Below are positions 35,580 through 44,029 of a stretch of DNA of 64,000 nucleotides, piece after piece (the first letter of the stretch is position 1; each line of letters opens with the position of its first letter). A program made the translations under genes and the position numbers. Source of the DNA: Chitinophaga sp. S165 (GTDB lineage: Bacteria > Bacteroidota > Bacteroidia > Chitinophagales > Chitinophagaceae); assembly GCF_003182155.1 (NCBI RefSeq), contig NZ_QGTG01000002.1:372001-436000 (forward strand), written 5' to 3'. The notes under the pieces were generated by a model. That model searched no databases. It was given only the letters and a program-made list of their open reading frames with translations, and had not been told where the DNA came from.

Positions 35580-36038
35580 CTATCCGGGTTCTTTTGCGAT
35601 TTGTTCAACAATATCCTGGATCAGCTCGGGCTCGTACCCCTTTTGCAACAGGTATTGCATAGTTTTATACTTCCTTTTCAGGTATTGTTCCCCTTTCAGC
35701 GAAGCGTATTTTCTGGCCGCCAGATTGGTTAACGTTTTGTCATAATCCTCATCATCAATCTCCTCCATCCCCTTTTTAATACAGTAAGCTGAGACCTGAC
35801 GCTGTTTCAGTTCCTGCTGGATCTTCTTACGTCCCCACTGTTTTGTGCGGAATTTCCCCCCTGCAAAGGCGCGGGCGAAGCGTTCCTCATTCAGGAAATT
35901 GTCAGAGATCAGCTCTGCTATGGCTGCATCGATCTCATCGCCGCGAAGGCCCAGCTCAATACATTTGTATTTAACCTCACTGTGGCAGCGCTCCTGATAG
36001 GCACAATAATGACGCAGTTTGAGTATGACGGAGGTCAT
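35580..36038 (-). CDS. recX: Regulatory protein RecX
   Basis: Modulates RecA filament formation. 152 aa with three RecX tandem motifs, for example YCAYQERCHSEVKYKCIELGL, LNEERFARAFAGGKFRTKQWG and KKIQQELKQRQVS. Length is standard. recA is not in this window, so here it is unlinked from its partner. Lies downstream of uvrD, but uvrD has a terminator in between. Confidence 0.92.
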   Translation of the reverse strand: MTSVILKLRHYCAYQERCHSEVKYKCIELGLRGDEIDAAIAELISDNFLNEERFARAFAGGKFRTKQWGRKKIQQELKQRQVSAYCIKKGMEEIDDEDYDKTLTNLAARKYASLKGEQYLKRKYKTMQYLLQKGYEPELIQDIVEQIAKEPG

Positions 36039-36054
36039 GTCTGTATAAATAAAA

Positions 36055-36092
36055 GCTGCAAGAGATGGGTATGCCCCTCCTCTTGCAGCCAG
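36055..36092 (-). terminator. Terminator of the helicase gene
   Basis: GCTGCAAGAG / CTCTTGCAGC stem with inner GGG/CCC pairing; minus strand continues TTTTATTTAT. The same GCTGCAAGAGAT word occurs in the murA hairpin. Confidence 0.8.
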
Positions 36093-36103
36093 TTATAGTA
36101 CGG

Positions 36104-38455
36104 TTATTTTTTAACGATCATCAGGCGGGCATAGTTCAGCATGATCTTCTTCTCGCCCCCTCCCTTAGGGAAGTTCACCGTTGCGATACGGTTGTTCATT
36201 GGTCCTTCCATGGTCAGGATAGTACCGAAACCGAATTTCTGATGCTCCACTTCCATACCTGCCTCCATAGTAGCCGGATCGTCCGGGGTAAAGTTAGGAG
36301 ACGGTACATGGTTGCTGGGAGCCGCATTCGGGACAGGTCTTGCTGCCGGACGGGGACCGGAAGGCTGTTGTTGAGCCGCCGGCGACTTCTTCTGCATGCG
36401 GTCAAACATATTGCCTCCGCCGCTATTACCCCATAAACCGTTACCGCTGTTGATAGGGCTGCGGTTTACATTGCCTCCACCTGCATAACTGCGGTCGATG
36501 TATTTTTCAGGCATCTCTTCCAGGAAACGGCTGGATTCGTTGTTCACCAGCTGTCCGAAGCGATACCGGCTGTTAGCGTATGTCAGGAACAGGCGGGACT
36601 TTGCACGGGTGATCACTACATAGAACAGGCGGCGTTCTTCTTCCAGTTCCTCCCTTGAGTTGATGGATAAGCCACTTGGGAAAAGGTTTTCTTCTAATCC
36701 CACGGAGAATACTACCGGGAACTCCAGTCCTTTCGCCGCGTGGATGGTCATCAGCTTCACTACGTCGCTGTCTTCGTCATTCCCCTTATCTGCATCCGTC
36801 AACAGGGTGATCTGCTGCAGGTAAGTACCCAGGGATTTTTCTGATTCCACCAGTTCACCGTCTTCCGTAGGGGTTTCGGTAAATTCCTTGATGGAGTTCA
36901 GCAATTCCTGGATGTTTTCGTAACGCGCCAGTCCTTCTGTTGTTTTATCATTGAACAGTTCCTTCACAATGTTGGTAGATTTACCGACCTGTAAAGCAAT
37001 GTCGTAAGCATTATGTTTGCCCAGCATAGCCTGGAAACTGCGTACCATGATCACAAAGCCTTCGATAGCTTCCAGTGTGCCGGATTTGAACCCGAACTCC
37101 TGTGCTCTTTCCAGTACGTTCCAGAAAGTGATGTTATGATCATTGGCCAGGACAGAAACCTTATCAACAGTGGTTTTACCAATACCGCGTACGGGATAGT
37201 TAATGATACGCTTCAGGCTTTCCTCTTCCTGCGGATTCGTAACGATACGCAGATAGGCGATAAAGTCCTTGATCTCTTTACGCTGATAGAAGGACAGACC
37301 TCCATAAATGCGGTAAGGAATGGCTTTACGGCGCAGGTTTTCCTCAAAGGCACGGCTCTGGGCGTTAGTCCGGTACAGGATGGCGAAATCCTTGTTTGCG
37401 TAGTGGTTGCGGAGCTTTTGCTCTGCGATGGTATCTGCCACAAACTTACCTTCCTCGTTATCGGTCATTGTCCGCACCAGTTTGATCTTTTCACCGTCAC
37501 CATTATCTGTCCACAGGTTCTTTTCGATCTGGCCTTTGTTATTTGCGATCACCTCGTTGGCTACATTGAGGATGGATTTGGTACTACGATAGTTCTGTTC
37601 CAGTTTCACGACTTTAGCATCGTCATAGTCCTTTTCAAACTGGAGGATGTTCTGGATGGTAGCACCACGGAAGGAATAGATACTCTGCGCATCGTCTCCC
37701 ACCACGCAGATATTTTCGTGAGCGGCACCCAGCAGTTTGATGATCTCGTACTGGGCAGGGTTGGTATCCTGGTACTCATCGATCATGATGTATTTGAACT
37801 TATGCTGGTATTTGTGCAATACTTCCGGGAAGCTTTTCAGCAATACGTACATTTTGAACAGGAGGTCGTCAAAGTCCATAGCGCCGTTCTTAAAACAGCG
37901 TTTGGCGTACATATCGTACAGCTTACCGGTAAGCGGCCTGTTGGCGCGCATATCTTCCTGCTGAACGGCATAGTCATGCTGGTACTCCTCTGGCCCCATC
38001 AGGCTGTTTTTAGCCGCGGAAATGCGATTATATACCAGGTTGGGCTTATAGTGCTTATCATCCAGATTTTGCTCGTTAATGATGGTTTTAAGCACGCTTT
38101 TGGCATCATCAGAGTCGTAGATGGTGAAGTCGTTCGGATAACCGAGGCGGTGTGCTTCTGCTCTCAGCAGGCGGGCGAACACGGAGTGGAACGTACCTAT
38201 GTACAGGCTGCGGGCTTCTGTACCTCCCAGGATCTTTTCCACACGTTCCTTCATTTCACGGGCGGCCTTATTTGTAAATGTAAGCGACAGGATATTAAAT
38301 GCTTCCACCCCATGACGCATCAGGTGTGCGATACGGGTAGTCAGCACTTTGGTCTTACCGGAGCCGGCGCCTGCCACGATCATCAGCGGTCCGTTAATAT
38401 GTTCCACTGCCTGGCGTTGCCGCTCGTTCAATTCATCTAAATAATTTGCCTTCAT
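36104..38455 (-). CDS. UvrD/PcrA-type ATP-dependent DNA helicase
   Basis: SF1A 3'-5' helicase for repair and replication restart. About 783 aa with the seven helicase motifs in order: AGAGSGKT (Walker A), DEYQDTNPAQYEI (Walker B, DEYQ), VGDDAQSIYSFRGA, LEQNYRS, and the C-terminal TIHAAKGLEFPVVF and RRLFYVVITRAK. The tail has a low-complexity stretch (about 680-740) and a PcrA-like EHQKFGFGTI domain. I prefer the ATG at 38455; another at 38482 would add nine residues. No mutation of motifs seen. Confidence 0.93.
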   Translation of the reverse strand: MKANYLDELNERQRQAVEHINGPLMIVAGAGSGKTKVLTTRIAHLMRHGVEAFNILSLTFTNKAAREMKERVEKILGGTEARSLYIGTFHSVFARLLRAEAHRLGYPNDFTIYDSDDAKSVLKTIINEQNLDDKHYKPNLVYNRISAAKNSLMGPEEYQHDYAVQQEDMRANRPLTGKLYDMYAKRCFKNGAMDFDDLLFKMYVLLKSFPEVLHKYQHKFKYIMIDEYQDTNPAQYEIIKLLGAAHENICVVGDDAQSIYSFRGATIQNILQFEKDYDDAKVVKLEQNYRSTKSILNVANEVIANNKGQIEKNLWTDNGDGEKIKLVRTMTDNEEGKFVADTIAEQKLRNHYANKDFAILYRTNAQSRAFEENLRRKAIPYRIYGGLSFYQRKEIKDFIAYLRIVTNPQEEESLKRIINYPVRGIGKTTVDKVSVLANDHNITFWNVLERAQEFGFKSGTLEAIEGFVIMVRSFQAMLGKHNAYDIALQVGKSTNIVKELFNDKTTEGLARYENIQELLNSIKEFTETPTEDGELVESEKSLGTYLQQITLLTDADKGNDEDSDVVKLMTIHAAKGLEFPVVFSVGLEENLFPSGLSINSREELEEERRLFYVVITRAKSRLFLTYANSRYRFGQLVNNESSRFLEEMPEKYIDRSYAGGGNVNRSPINSGNGLWGNSGGGNMFDRMQKKSPAAQQQPSGPRPAARPVPNAAPSNHVPSPNFTPDDPATMEAGMEVEHQKFGFGTILTMEGPMNNRIATVNFPKGGGEKKIMLNYARLMIVKK

Positions 38456-38554
38456 TCGATTTATTAAAGTCCCGGTCTTCATCCGGGAAATGATGTTTGA
38501 ATATTTAAAAGGGAAGGCATAAAAGTACGAAAGAATGCATTAAGGGAGAAAAGG

Positions 38555-38616
38555 AAAAAGGAGAAAGGACACAGACCTGCCGCTACGCGTGGTTTTCGCG
38601 AGCATATCCTTTCTCC
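38555..38616 (-). terminator. Terminator-like hairpin after the sigma-factor gene
   Basis: GGAGAAAGGA pairs with TCCTTTCTCC across a ~38-nt loop, followed by T5 on the minus strand. Confidence 0.6.
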
Positions 38617-38632
38617 CTTTTTCCGGAAGGGG

Positions 38633-39133
38633 TCAATATCTTGCAATACGGGATTTCAACATCTTACGGGCAAAATGAATGCGGCTCTTTACTGTTCCCA
38701 GGGGTTCGTTCAGCATCGCTGCAATTTCATAATACTTATAGCCTTCAAAATAAAGCATGAATGGCTGTTTAAATATTATGGGCAGGTTATACACCGCCAT
38801 ATGTACATCTTTAATGCGCAGATTAGTCTCTGCAGAATTACCGATACAAGGTTGTTGCTGATGCAGCAGATATTCTCCGGCAGAATTATCGAGCAGGCGG
38901 AACTGTCTGTTACCGCGCCGGTAATTGTTGATGAAGATATTGCGCATGATAGTATACAGCCATGCCCTGATATTGGTGCCTGCCAGGTATTTATCACGAT
39001 TGGCAAGCGCGCGGAACAGCGTTTCCTGATAAAGGTCTTTTGCTGATTCCGAATCTTTTGTCAGTGTAACTGCATACGGTCTGAGAAAATCGGCATTTCC
39101 CAGGAGCAACGTATTAAATTCTGTGGATGACAT
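38633..39133 (-). CDS. ECF-type RNA polymerase sigma factor
   Basis: 166-aa sigma-70 family factor with region 2 (ATLTKDSESAKDLYQETLFRAL..RAWLYTIMRNIFINNYRRG) and region 4 (FMLYFEGYKYYEIAAMLNEPLGTVKSRIHFARK). No anti-sigma gene follows; the neighbours are a helicase and rpiB. It resembles the flavobacterial stress/housekeeping ECF group, but the target regulon is unknown. The 637-bp gene-free stretch upstream may hold its promoter. Confidence 0.9.
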   Translation of the reverse strand: MSSTEFNTLLLGNADFLRPYAVTLTKDSESAKDLYQETLFRALANRDKYLAGTNIRAWLYTIMRNIFINNYRRGNRQFRLLDNSAGEYLLHQQQPCIGNSAETNLRIKDVHMAVYNLPIIFKQPFMLYFEGYKYYEIAAMLNEPLGTVKSRIHFARKMLKSRIARY

Positions 39134-39775
39134 AATGGTGATAGTTTAAGCATCTGAAATAATTGTTGATTCAGCTGATAAACCTGCTTTAAGGGAAACA
39201 GTTGATATTGTAAATGTCAATTATCATATGTAAGGGTATTAAGATGTACAAACAGTTATATCAGTAATGCGCAGAATGGACATTCGAATGATACTTGGGG
39301 AATAATACTGAAAGGCTGCTTTCTCAAACTAATAGTACACTTTGCTACATTGTTCACGTGTTGTTAAGTACAATAAATTGGCAGTATACGTGATCGCGTT
39401 CGAACATGGCTTATCTGCGACTTTCCGGAAAAGTCGGGATTCCGCCACCTAATGATTAAAGGTGATTCCATAATCTCTTAATTTTTGGTTTTACTTATTG
39501 GGGAATTGTCTGTGACTCTCTCTTATACGGTTCCTGAAAAATTGTTTTCTTATTGCTTAATGATTTCCACTACCCGACTTTAAGTATTTGATTTGTTCTA
39601 GCTACAGAAAATGATCTATTAAGTGTTTCGCAATTGGGTATATCAAATACTTAATCGTGCACATTAAATATGCTAAATGCAATACGAACTAAACATCCAA
39701 CTAACTGACTCTTAACACAATTTAATGAAAGCAATTGTATTTACCAAAAAAAGAAGGCGGTATAACATATAAATA
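39134..39775. other. Intergenic region with hairpins, no gene
   Basis: About 640 bp upstream of the sigma-factor gene and downstream of rpiB. No ORF of useful length. Contains a hairpin CGACTTT-CCGG-AAAGTCG (near 39417-39436) and an inverted repeat with two possible partners (39580-39655). Purpose unknown; a sigma-factor leader or ncRNA is possible. Confidence 0.45.
39580..39655. repeat. Inverted repeat with alternative pairing
   Basis: Left arm TTAAGTATTTGAT (39580-39592) is an exact complement of ATCAAATACTTAA (39642-39654). A second arm ATTAAGTGTTT (39618-39628) can pair with nearly the same right arm (AAATACTTAAT, one mismatch), so two exclusive hairpins are possible. Confidence 0.6.
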
Positions 39776-39779
39776 ATAA

Positions 39780-39819
39780 ACGCCGATTATCGCTTTTTCT
39801 ATATTACGATAATCGGCGT
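39780..39819 (-). terminator. Terminator of rpiB
   Basis: 13-bp stem ACGCCGATTATCG / CGATAATCGGCGT, loop of 14 nt, T-rich tail on the minus strand. Confidence 0.85.
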
Positions 39820-39849
39820 TTTTATGTGTAAAGATGATGCTGTTATATT

Positions 39850-40311
39850 TTATAAACAGGCTATTTTTCTGACCCTGTTTTCATGACGGCCACCTTCGAA
39901 TTGCGTATCGATGAACACGTCTACTATTTGTTTTGCTACGCCGGTATCAACAAAACGCGCAGGAATACACAATACGTTTGCGTTATTGTGAGAGCGCGCC
40001 AGGCGCGACAACTCTTCTCCCCAGCAAATAGCGGCGCGTATACCCTGGTGCTTGTTTGCCGTAATGGCTACGCCATTTCCACTGCCACATACAAGGATAC
40101 CAAAAGCAGCCTGTTCTCTCTCTACCAGTGTAGCAACAGGATGCGCATAATCCGGGTAATCCGCAGAATCTTTTGAGTGTGCTCCTACGTCTTTTACTTT
40201 TAAACCCTTTCCTTCCAGGTAGGAAATGATCTCTTCTTTATATTCAAATCCCGCATGATCAGAGCCTATGGCTACTGGTAGCGTAAGATTAAATAATGGT
40301 TGTGACGACAT
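39850..40311 (-). CDS. rpiB: Ribose-5-phosphate isomerase B
   Basis: Interconverts ribose-5-P and ribulose-5-P in the pentose phosphate pathway. 153 aa from the ATG at 40311 with GSDHAGFEYKEE, VGAHSKDSADYPD, GILVCGSGNGVAITANKHQGIRAA and the catalytic Cys in VCGSGNG. An earlier in-frame ATG would prepend a hydrophobic stretch not found in the family. Closed by a strong terminator; tatC lies just upstream. Confidence 0.93.
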   Translation of the reverse strand: MSSQPLFNLTLPVAIGSDHAGFEYKEEIISYLEGKGLKVKDVGAHSKDSADYPDYAHPVATLVEREQAAFGILVCGSGNGVAITANKHQGIRAAICWGEELSRLARSHNNANVLCIPARFVDTGVAKQIVDVFIDTQFEGGRHENRVRKIACL

Positions 40312-40417
40312 AAAACAAAAATTTAAAAAGTGAAGCAAAGTTAGAAAGCCCAACGCGGAATACCCTATGTAGTTTACAAGGGATATTCCGCGTCATGCTT
40401 AATTATTCGGCGTCAGA

Positions 40418-41269
40418 TCAAGACCATTCTTCTGCTTCTTTCTCTGCTTTCTCCATTCCTTTCAACGCTCTACCTGAAATATAAATACTTATTTCGTATA
40501 AAAGATATAACGGTGTAAATACTATCAGCTGATCTATCACATCCGGCGGCGTGATAACAGCAGCCAGCACCAGGATCACCACCACAGCGTGTCTGCGGTA
40601 AGTGCGCAGGAATGATGGCGTGATAAAACCGATCTTTGTCAGGAAGAAAACCAATATCGGCAATTCGAATAAAACACCCATACCCAATACGATCTGGGAC
40701 ATCAATCCGAAATAGTCGTCAATGAAAAACTGGTTAACCGCCTTATCTGTAACAGTATAACCTGCCAGGAAGTTGATCGTAAAAGGGGCCATCAGGAAAT
40801 AGCTGAAGGAAATCCCCAGGAAGAACTGAAAAGACACCCAGAAAATAATTCCACGTGCGCCTCTTAATTCACGCTCTTTCAACGCTGGTTTAATAAAGCG
40901 CCAGAACTCCCAGAAAATATACGGGAAGGCTACTACCAGGGCAAATATGAAAGCCAGTTTGAACTGTAACATTACCTGTCCGACCAATACGTGGTTTTGG
41001 AATACGATAGGTACCGGAGTGATACAGAGCTTATCGCCCATTCCAACCGCATGACTTAACTTACATAAGGCTACATATGAAGGGAAATTAGCGTTTGTAG
41101 GGCCAAAGATCACATCGTCCAGTATTTCTTTGGTATACACAAATCCGAAAATGCTCACTACTATCAGCGCAATGATCGAACGCACTATATGCCAGCGCAG
41201 GTCTTCCAGGTGATCAAAGAAAGACATCTCTGCCTTCTCATCATTATTTGCAAAAATTTTCTTGAACAT
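40418..41269 (-). CDS. tatC: Sec-independent translocase subunit TatC
   Basis: Inner-membrane receptor of the Tat system for folded proteins. 283 aa with six TM segments; conserved FFDHLEDLRWHI N-terminus and the FEWFRF-like FPYIFWEFWRFIKPALKERE segment are diagnostic. Other tat genes are elsewhere. A TATATTTG box lies 41 bp upstream. Confidence 0.94.
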   Translation of the reverse strand: MFKKIFANNDEKAEMSFFDHLEDLRWHIVRSIIALIVVSIFGFVYTKEILDDVIFGPTNANFPSYVALCKLSHAVGMGDKLCITPVPIVFQNHVLVGQVMLQFKLAFIFALVVAFPYIFWEFWRFIKPALKERELRGARGIIFWVSFQFFLGISFSYFLMAPFTINFLAGYTVTDKAVNQFFIDDYFGLMSQIVLGMGVLFELPILVFFLTKIGFITPSFLRTYRRHAVVVILVLAAVITPPDVIDQLIVFTPLYLLYEISIYISGRALKGMEKAEKEAEEWS

Positions 41270-41309
41270 ATCAGTTAATCGGGCTGTGAATGTTTTATCC
41301 TAAGGAGCA

Positions 41310-41317
41310 CAAATATA
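41310..41317 (-). promoter_or_regulatory. -7 box (TATATTTG) of tatC
   Basis: Perfect TAnnTTTG on the minus strand, leader about 37 nt. Confidence 0.55.
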
Positions 41318-41498
41318 GCTGTTGCTTTGAAGAAAACAGAGCAACTACCCTTATTAGTAGAAAGTTTTAAGCGAATTTAAAGGTCAGTGGCGTGAAAAGC
41401 TGATCAGTGATAAACCAGACCAGATAAAGGGCTTACAAACAAAATAAATTAATGTGAATTATTTGCCTTCAGGCTATAGAGAATCTTGAGGTAGTTTT

Positions 41499-41661
41499 AA
41501 AAAAAAGAGCCAGCCCGAGAAGAATCAAGAGCCGGCCTTTCATCCATTGTTTGTTAACCCCAAAAAAGTTGAATTCGAGAATGTCTTTGTTTCCAGATTC
41601 ACATTGCATCCGATTGATGGCAAGCTTTCAAGATGTTAGTGTTTCTGGTTACTTTTAAATT
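41499..41661 (-). ncRNA. Candidate small RNA (about 160 nt) between tatC and the CNNM gene
   Basis: On the minus strand a TTG-N20-TATTTTTG promoter (41669-41699) is followed, about 160 nt on, by a hairpin (GAGCCGGCC at 41529-41537 pairing with AGCCAGCCC at 41508-41516, three G-U pairs) and T8. That is a complete transcription unit with no ordinary gene in it. Alternatively it is the leader of a 46-aa ORF (41469-41609) whose middle resembles a hydrophobic signal anchor; the terminator falls inside that ORF, which argues against it. No known RNA family recognised. Confidence 0.45.
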
Positions 41662-41668
41662 TCTATCA

Positions 41669-41699
41669 CAAAAATAGAAATAAAATATGTTATTATCAA
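41669..41699 (-). promoter_or_regulatory. TTG-N20-TATTTTTG promoter for the candidate sRNA
   Basis: -7 box at 41669-41676 and -33 TTG at 41697-41699 on the minus strand with exactly 20 bp between; good bacteroidotal sigma-ABfr promoter geometry. Confidence 0.55.
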
Positions 41700-41986
41700 T
41701 GTTGTAACAATTTTTTTTACATCCTTTTAACAAAAATCAAATCATTGTGTTACATCATCTGCAGCAAATGTATACAATTCGTGTTAATTACCTACTACTT
41801 TTTTTAAATCGTTTTAGCAGGTGCGATGCTTAATGACACTGCAAATATATTAAAAAAATAATCACAATATCAACTATTGATTTCTTTTCTTTTATAAAAA
41901 GTAGTAAGTTCTCCTAAATAATTGACATCTAAGCAACTAAAAACCTTCATTCAAAGATAAAAAAAGTTAATTTATCCTGGTTTCAT

Positions 41987-43252
41987 CTAAAGAACCTTCA
42001 TTTTAACCATTTCGATCCTGGTTTCCGTCACATTTAACACATCGAACTCATAATCGTCGATAATGATCCGCTCTTTCAGCCTCGGGATCTTTTCATGGTG
42101 ATTAATGATATAACCGGACAATGTTTCGCTCTCATCTTCCGGAAAATCAAAACCATATTTTTCATTCAGGAAATCCAGTTCCAGTCTTCCGGAGAAAATA
42201 TACTCCTTCTCAGCTATCTGCTTTTCCACGAATTCCTCTACATCATGCTCATCCTTGATCTCTCCAAAGATCTCCTCCAATACGTCTTCAATAGTCACTA
42301 TCCCCGCCGTTCCTCCAAATTCATCTACCACCCAGGCAATGCTCTTACGCTCTTTATTAAACTTGCTCAACAGGTCTATAGCGCTCATCGTTTCCGGTAC
42401 TGCAAGAATGGGATGCAGGATAGTGGAAATTTCCGCCGGACTTTTAAACATGTCCAGCTGATGGATATATCCGAGTATGTTGTCGATCGTTTCTTCGTAG
42501 ATAATGATCTTGGAGAGTTTCGTCTCCATGAACTTCGTCTGAGCTGCTGAAATCGGGCTGCCGATCTCCAGTGCTTCTATTTCCTTACGGGGTATGAGGC
42601 AACCACGGATCTTAACGTGTGCAAGCGATAATGCATTTTCAAACAGCTCGGTATTCAGCTCCTGGTTTTCCGTCATATGCTGTTGCGACTGACGGATGAA
42701 ATGTTCCACATCCACCCGGGGAAAAGAAGTGGCACTTTCAACGATCCGCACATTGAACAGGTATTTCAGGATCCATTCAGAAATGGACACCAGCAGGCTG
42801 CCTATTACATACAGTGGTTTGGATATCACGGAAATGGGTAAGGCAAAAAAGCTGAGCAATGCTTCAGGGCGTGAACGAAACACGGCCCGGGGAATAAAAA
42901 AGCCTAACGTCAGCAGGATCAACGTTCCGAATATCACATCAATGAACAAGAAGATCGGCTGTTGAACAGTGTTTTGCTGGGGGGACAACATGAGGTTCCA
43001 CAATGGCTGCAGGACGCTATGGAACATAATTCCGTATATCACTACAACAATGGTTAATCCCAGCAAACTGGTAGCCAGAAAGCGGGAAGGATTGTCGTTA
43101 AAGCTCGCCAGTATCTTACCGGTAGCCCGCCCCTGTTTCTTTTTCAGCTCAATGCTCAACTTGTTCACATTGGCGAAAGCCGTTTCCAGCCCTGCAAAGA
43201 AACCAGCCAGCAATACCAGTATGGCCAGGATCAGGAGTGTATAAGTATCCAT
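41987..43252 (-). CDS. CNNM/CorC-type membrane protein (DUF21-CBS-HlyC)
   Basis: 421-aa 'hemolysin family' protein: DUF21 membrane domain (about 1-190, three to four TMs, start ILAILVLLAGFFAGLETAFA), CBS pair (about 205-330, RGCLIPRKEIEALEIG; KERKSIAWVVDEFGGTAGIVTIEDVLEEI) and a CorC_HlyC C-domain (about 345-420, DEHDVEEF). Such proteins are thought to move Mg or Co and are regulated by nucleotide binding at the CBS pair. GldE is a related family member in gliding bacteria but gldD/ssb neighbours are absent. ATG at 43252 chosen over a TTG 12 bp upstream. Confidence 0.88.
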   Translation of the reverse strand: MDTYTLLILAILVLLAGFFAGLETAFANVNKLSIELKKKQGRATGKILASFNDNPSRFLATSLLGLTIVVVIYGIMFHSVLQPLWNLMLSPQQNTVQQPIFLFIDVIFGTLILLTLGFFIPRAVFRSRPEALLSFFALPISVISKPLYVIGSLLVSISEWILKYLFNVRIVESATSFPRVDVEHFIRQSQQHMTENQELNTELFENALSLAHVKIRGCLIPRKEIEALEIGSPISAAQTKFMETKLSKIIIYEETIDNILGYIHQLDMFKSPAEISTILHPILAVPETMSAIDLLSKFNKERKSIAWVVDEFGGTAGIVTIEDVLEEIFGEIKDEHDVEEFVEKQIAEKEYIFSGRLELDFLNEKYGFDFPEDESETLSGYIINHHEKIPRLKERIIIDDYEFDVLNVTETRIEMVKMKVL

Positions 43253-43339
43253 AATATAGTTCAAAAGTAAGGAATTATAGATTCCACATAATAGGTACGG
43301 TCATTCTTCATACAAAGATTGCACCGGAACATTATGTCA

Positions 43340-43903
43340 TCACTGCAGGAATGCCGTTACCAGTTTTTTTACTGCGGCATACGCTGTTTCCAGGTCATCG
43401 TTCACTACTATTTCATCAAATTCATGGGAGAATGACAACTCATAACGGGCCTTACCCAGCCTTTCCTCCAGGGATGCCTGGGTTTCAGTACCACGTTCGC
43501 TGAGGCGTACCCGTAAGGTATCCAGTGTTGGCGGTGCTATGAAAATGGTCAGGACGCCGGTGTGGTATTTCTCCTTTATAGACAGGGCGCCTTTTACATC
43601 AATATCCACCATGGGTACTTTCGCGTCGTCCCATATACGTTGCAACTCACTTTTCAGTGTTCCATAATATTTCCCGGCATATACCATTTCATATTCCGCA
43701 AAGGCGTTATCATCTATTTTCTGATGAAAATCGTCCAGGGACAGGAAATAGTAATCCCTGCCATGAACTTCTGTTTCCCTGGCAGTGCGGGTTGTAGCTG
43801 AAATAGAGAATGCGAGCTGCGGCAGTTCTGACAGCAGCTTCTTTACGATGGTGGTTTTTCCTGCTCCGGAGGGGGCAGTAATAATGATGATCTTATTGGT
43901 CAT
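43340..43903 (-). CDS. gmk: Guanylate kinase
   Basis: Phosphorylates GMP to GDP. 187 aa with the P-loop APSGAGKTTIVKKLL, the GMP-binding SISATTRTARETEVHGRDYYFLSLDDF segment and the lid region RLSERGTET. Length normal. murA lies upstream but a long perfect hairpin (43940-44013) separates them. Confidence 0.95.
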   Translation of the reverse strand: MTNKIIIITAPSGAGKTTIVKKLLSELPQLAFSISATTRTARETEVHGRDYYFLSLDDFHQKIDDNAFAEYEMVYAGKYYGTLKSELQRIWDDAKVPMVDIDVKGALSIKEKYHTGVLTIFIAPPTLDTLRVRLSERGTETQASLEERLGKARYELSFSHEFDEIVVNDDLETAYAAVKKLVTAFLQ

Positions 43904-43939
43904 GTTCTTAAGCTAGTTATCCCGGTTCCGCTATAAATC

Positions 43940-44013
43940 ACAAGCTGCAAGAGATTGGTGCGGGCATTTACCATATGAAATATGATCGTTCGCGCCAATC
44001 TCTTGCAGCTTGT
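43940..44013 (-). terminator. Long perfect hairpin between murA and gmk
   Basis: 23-bp stem (one G-U) formed by 43940-43962 and 43991-44013, loop 28 nt. There is no strong T run, so it may act as a partial terminator or mRNA-stability element. It contains the GCTGCAAGAGAT word also seen in the helicase terminator. Confidence 0.7.
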
Positions 44014-44029
44014 AGTAATCTTATAAATC

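Larger units (their letters stand above)
41270..41986. other. Intergenic region holding a candidate small RNA
   Basis: 717 bp, AT-rich, no conventional gene. Holds the tatC promoter (41310-41317), a minus-strand transcription unit with promoter 41669-41699 and terminator 41499-41537, and a further AT-rich stretch (41700-41980) in which I see nothing. Confidence 0.6.

Noticed and set aside
37013-38440. 475-aa ORF antisense to the helicase gene
   Set aside because: Shadow frame: opposite strand of a well-conserved uvrD; no family features and very skewed composition.
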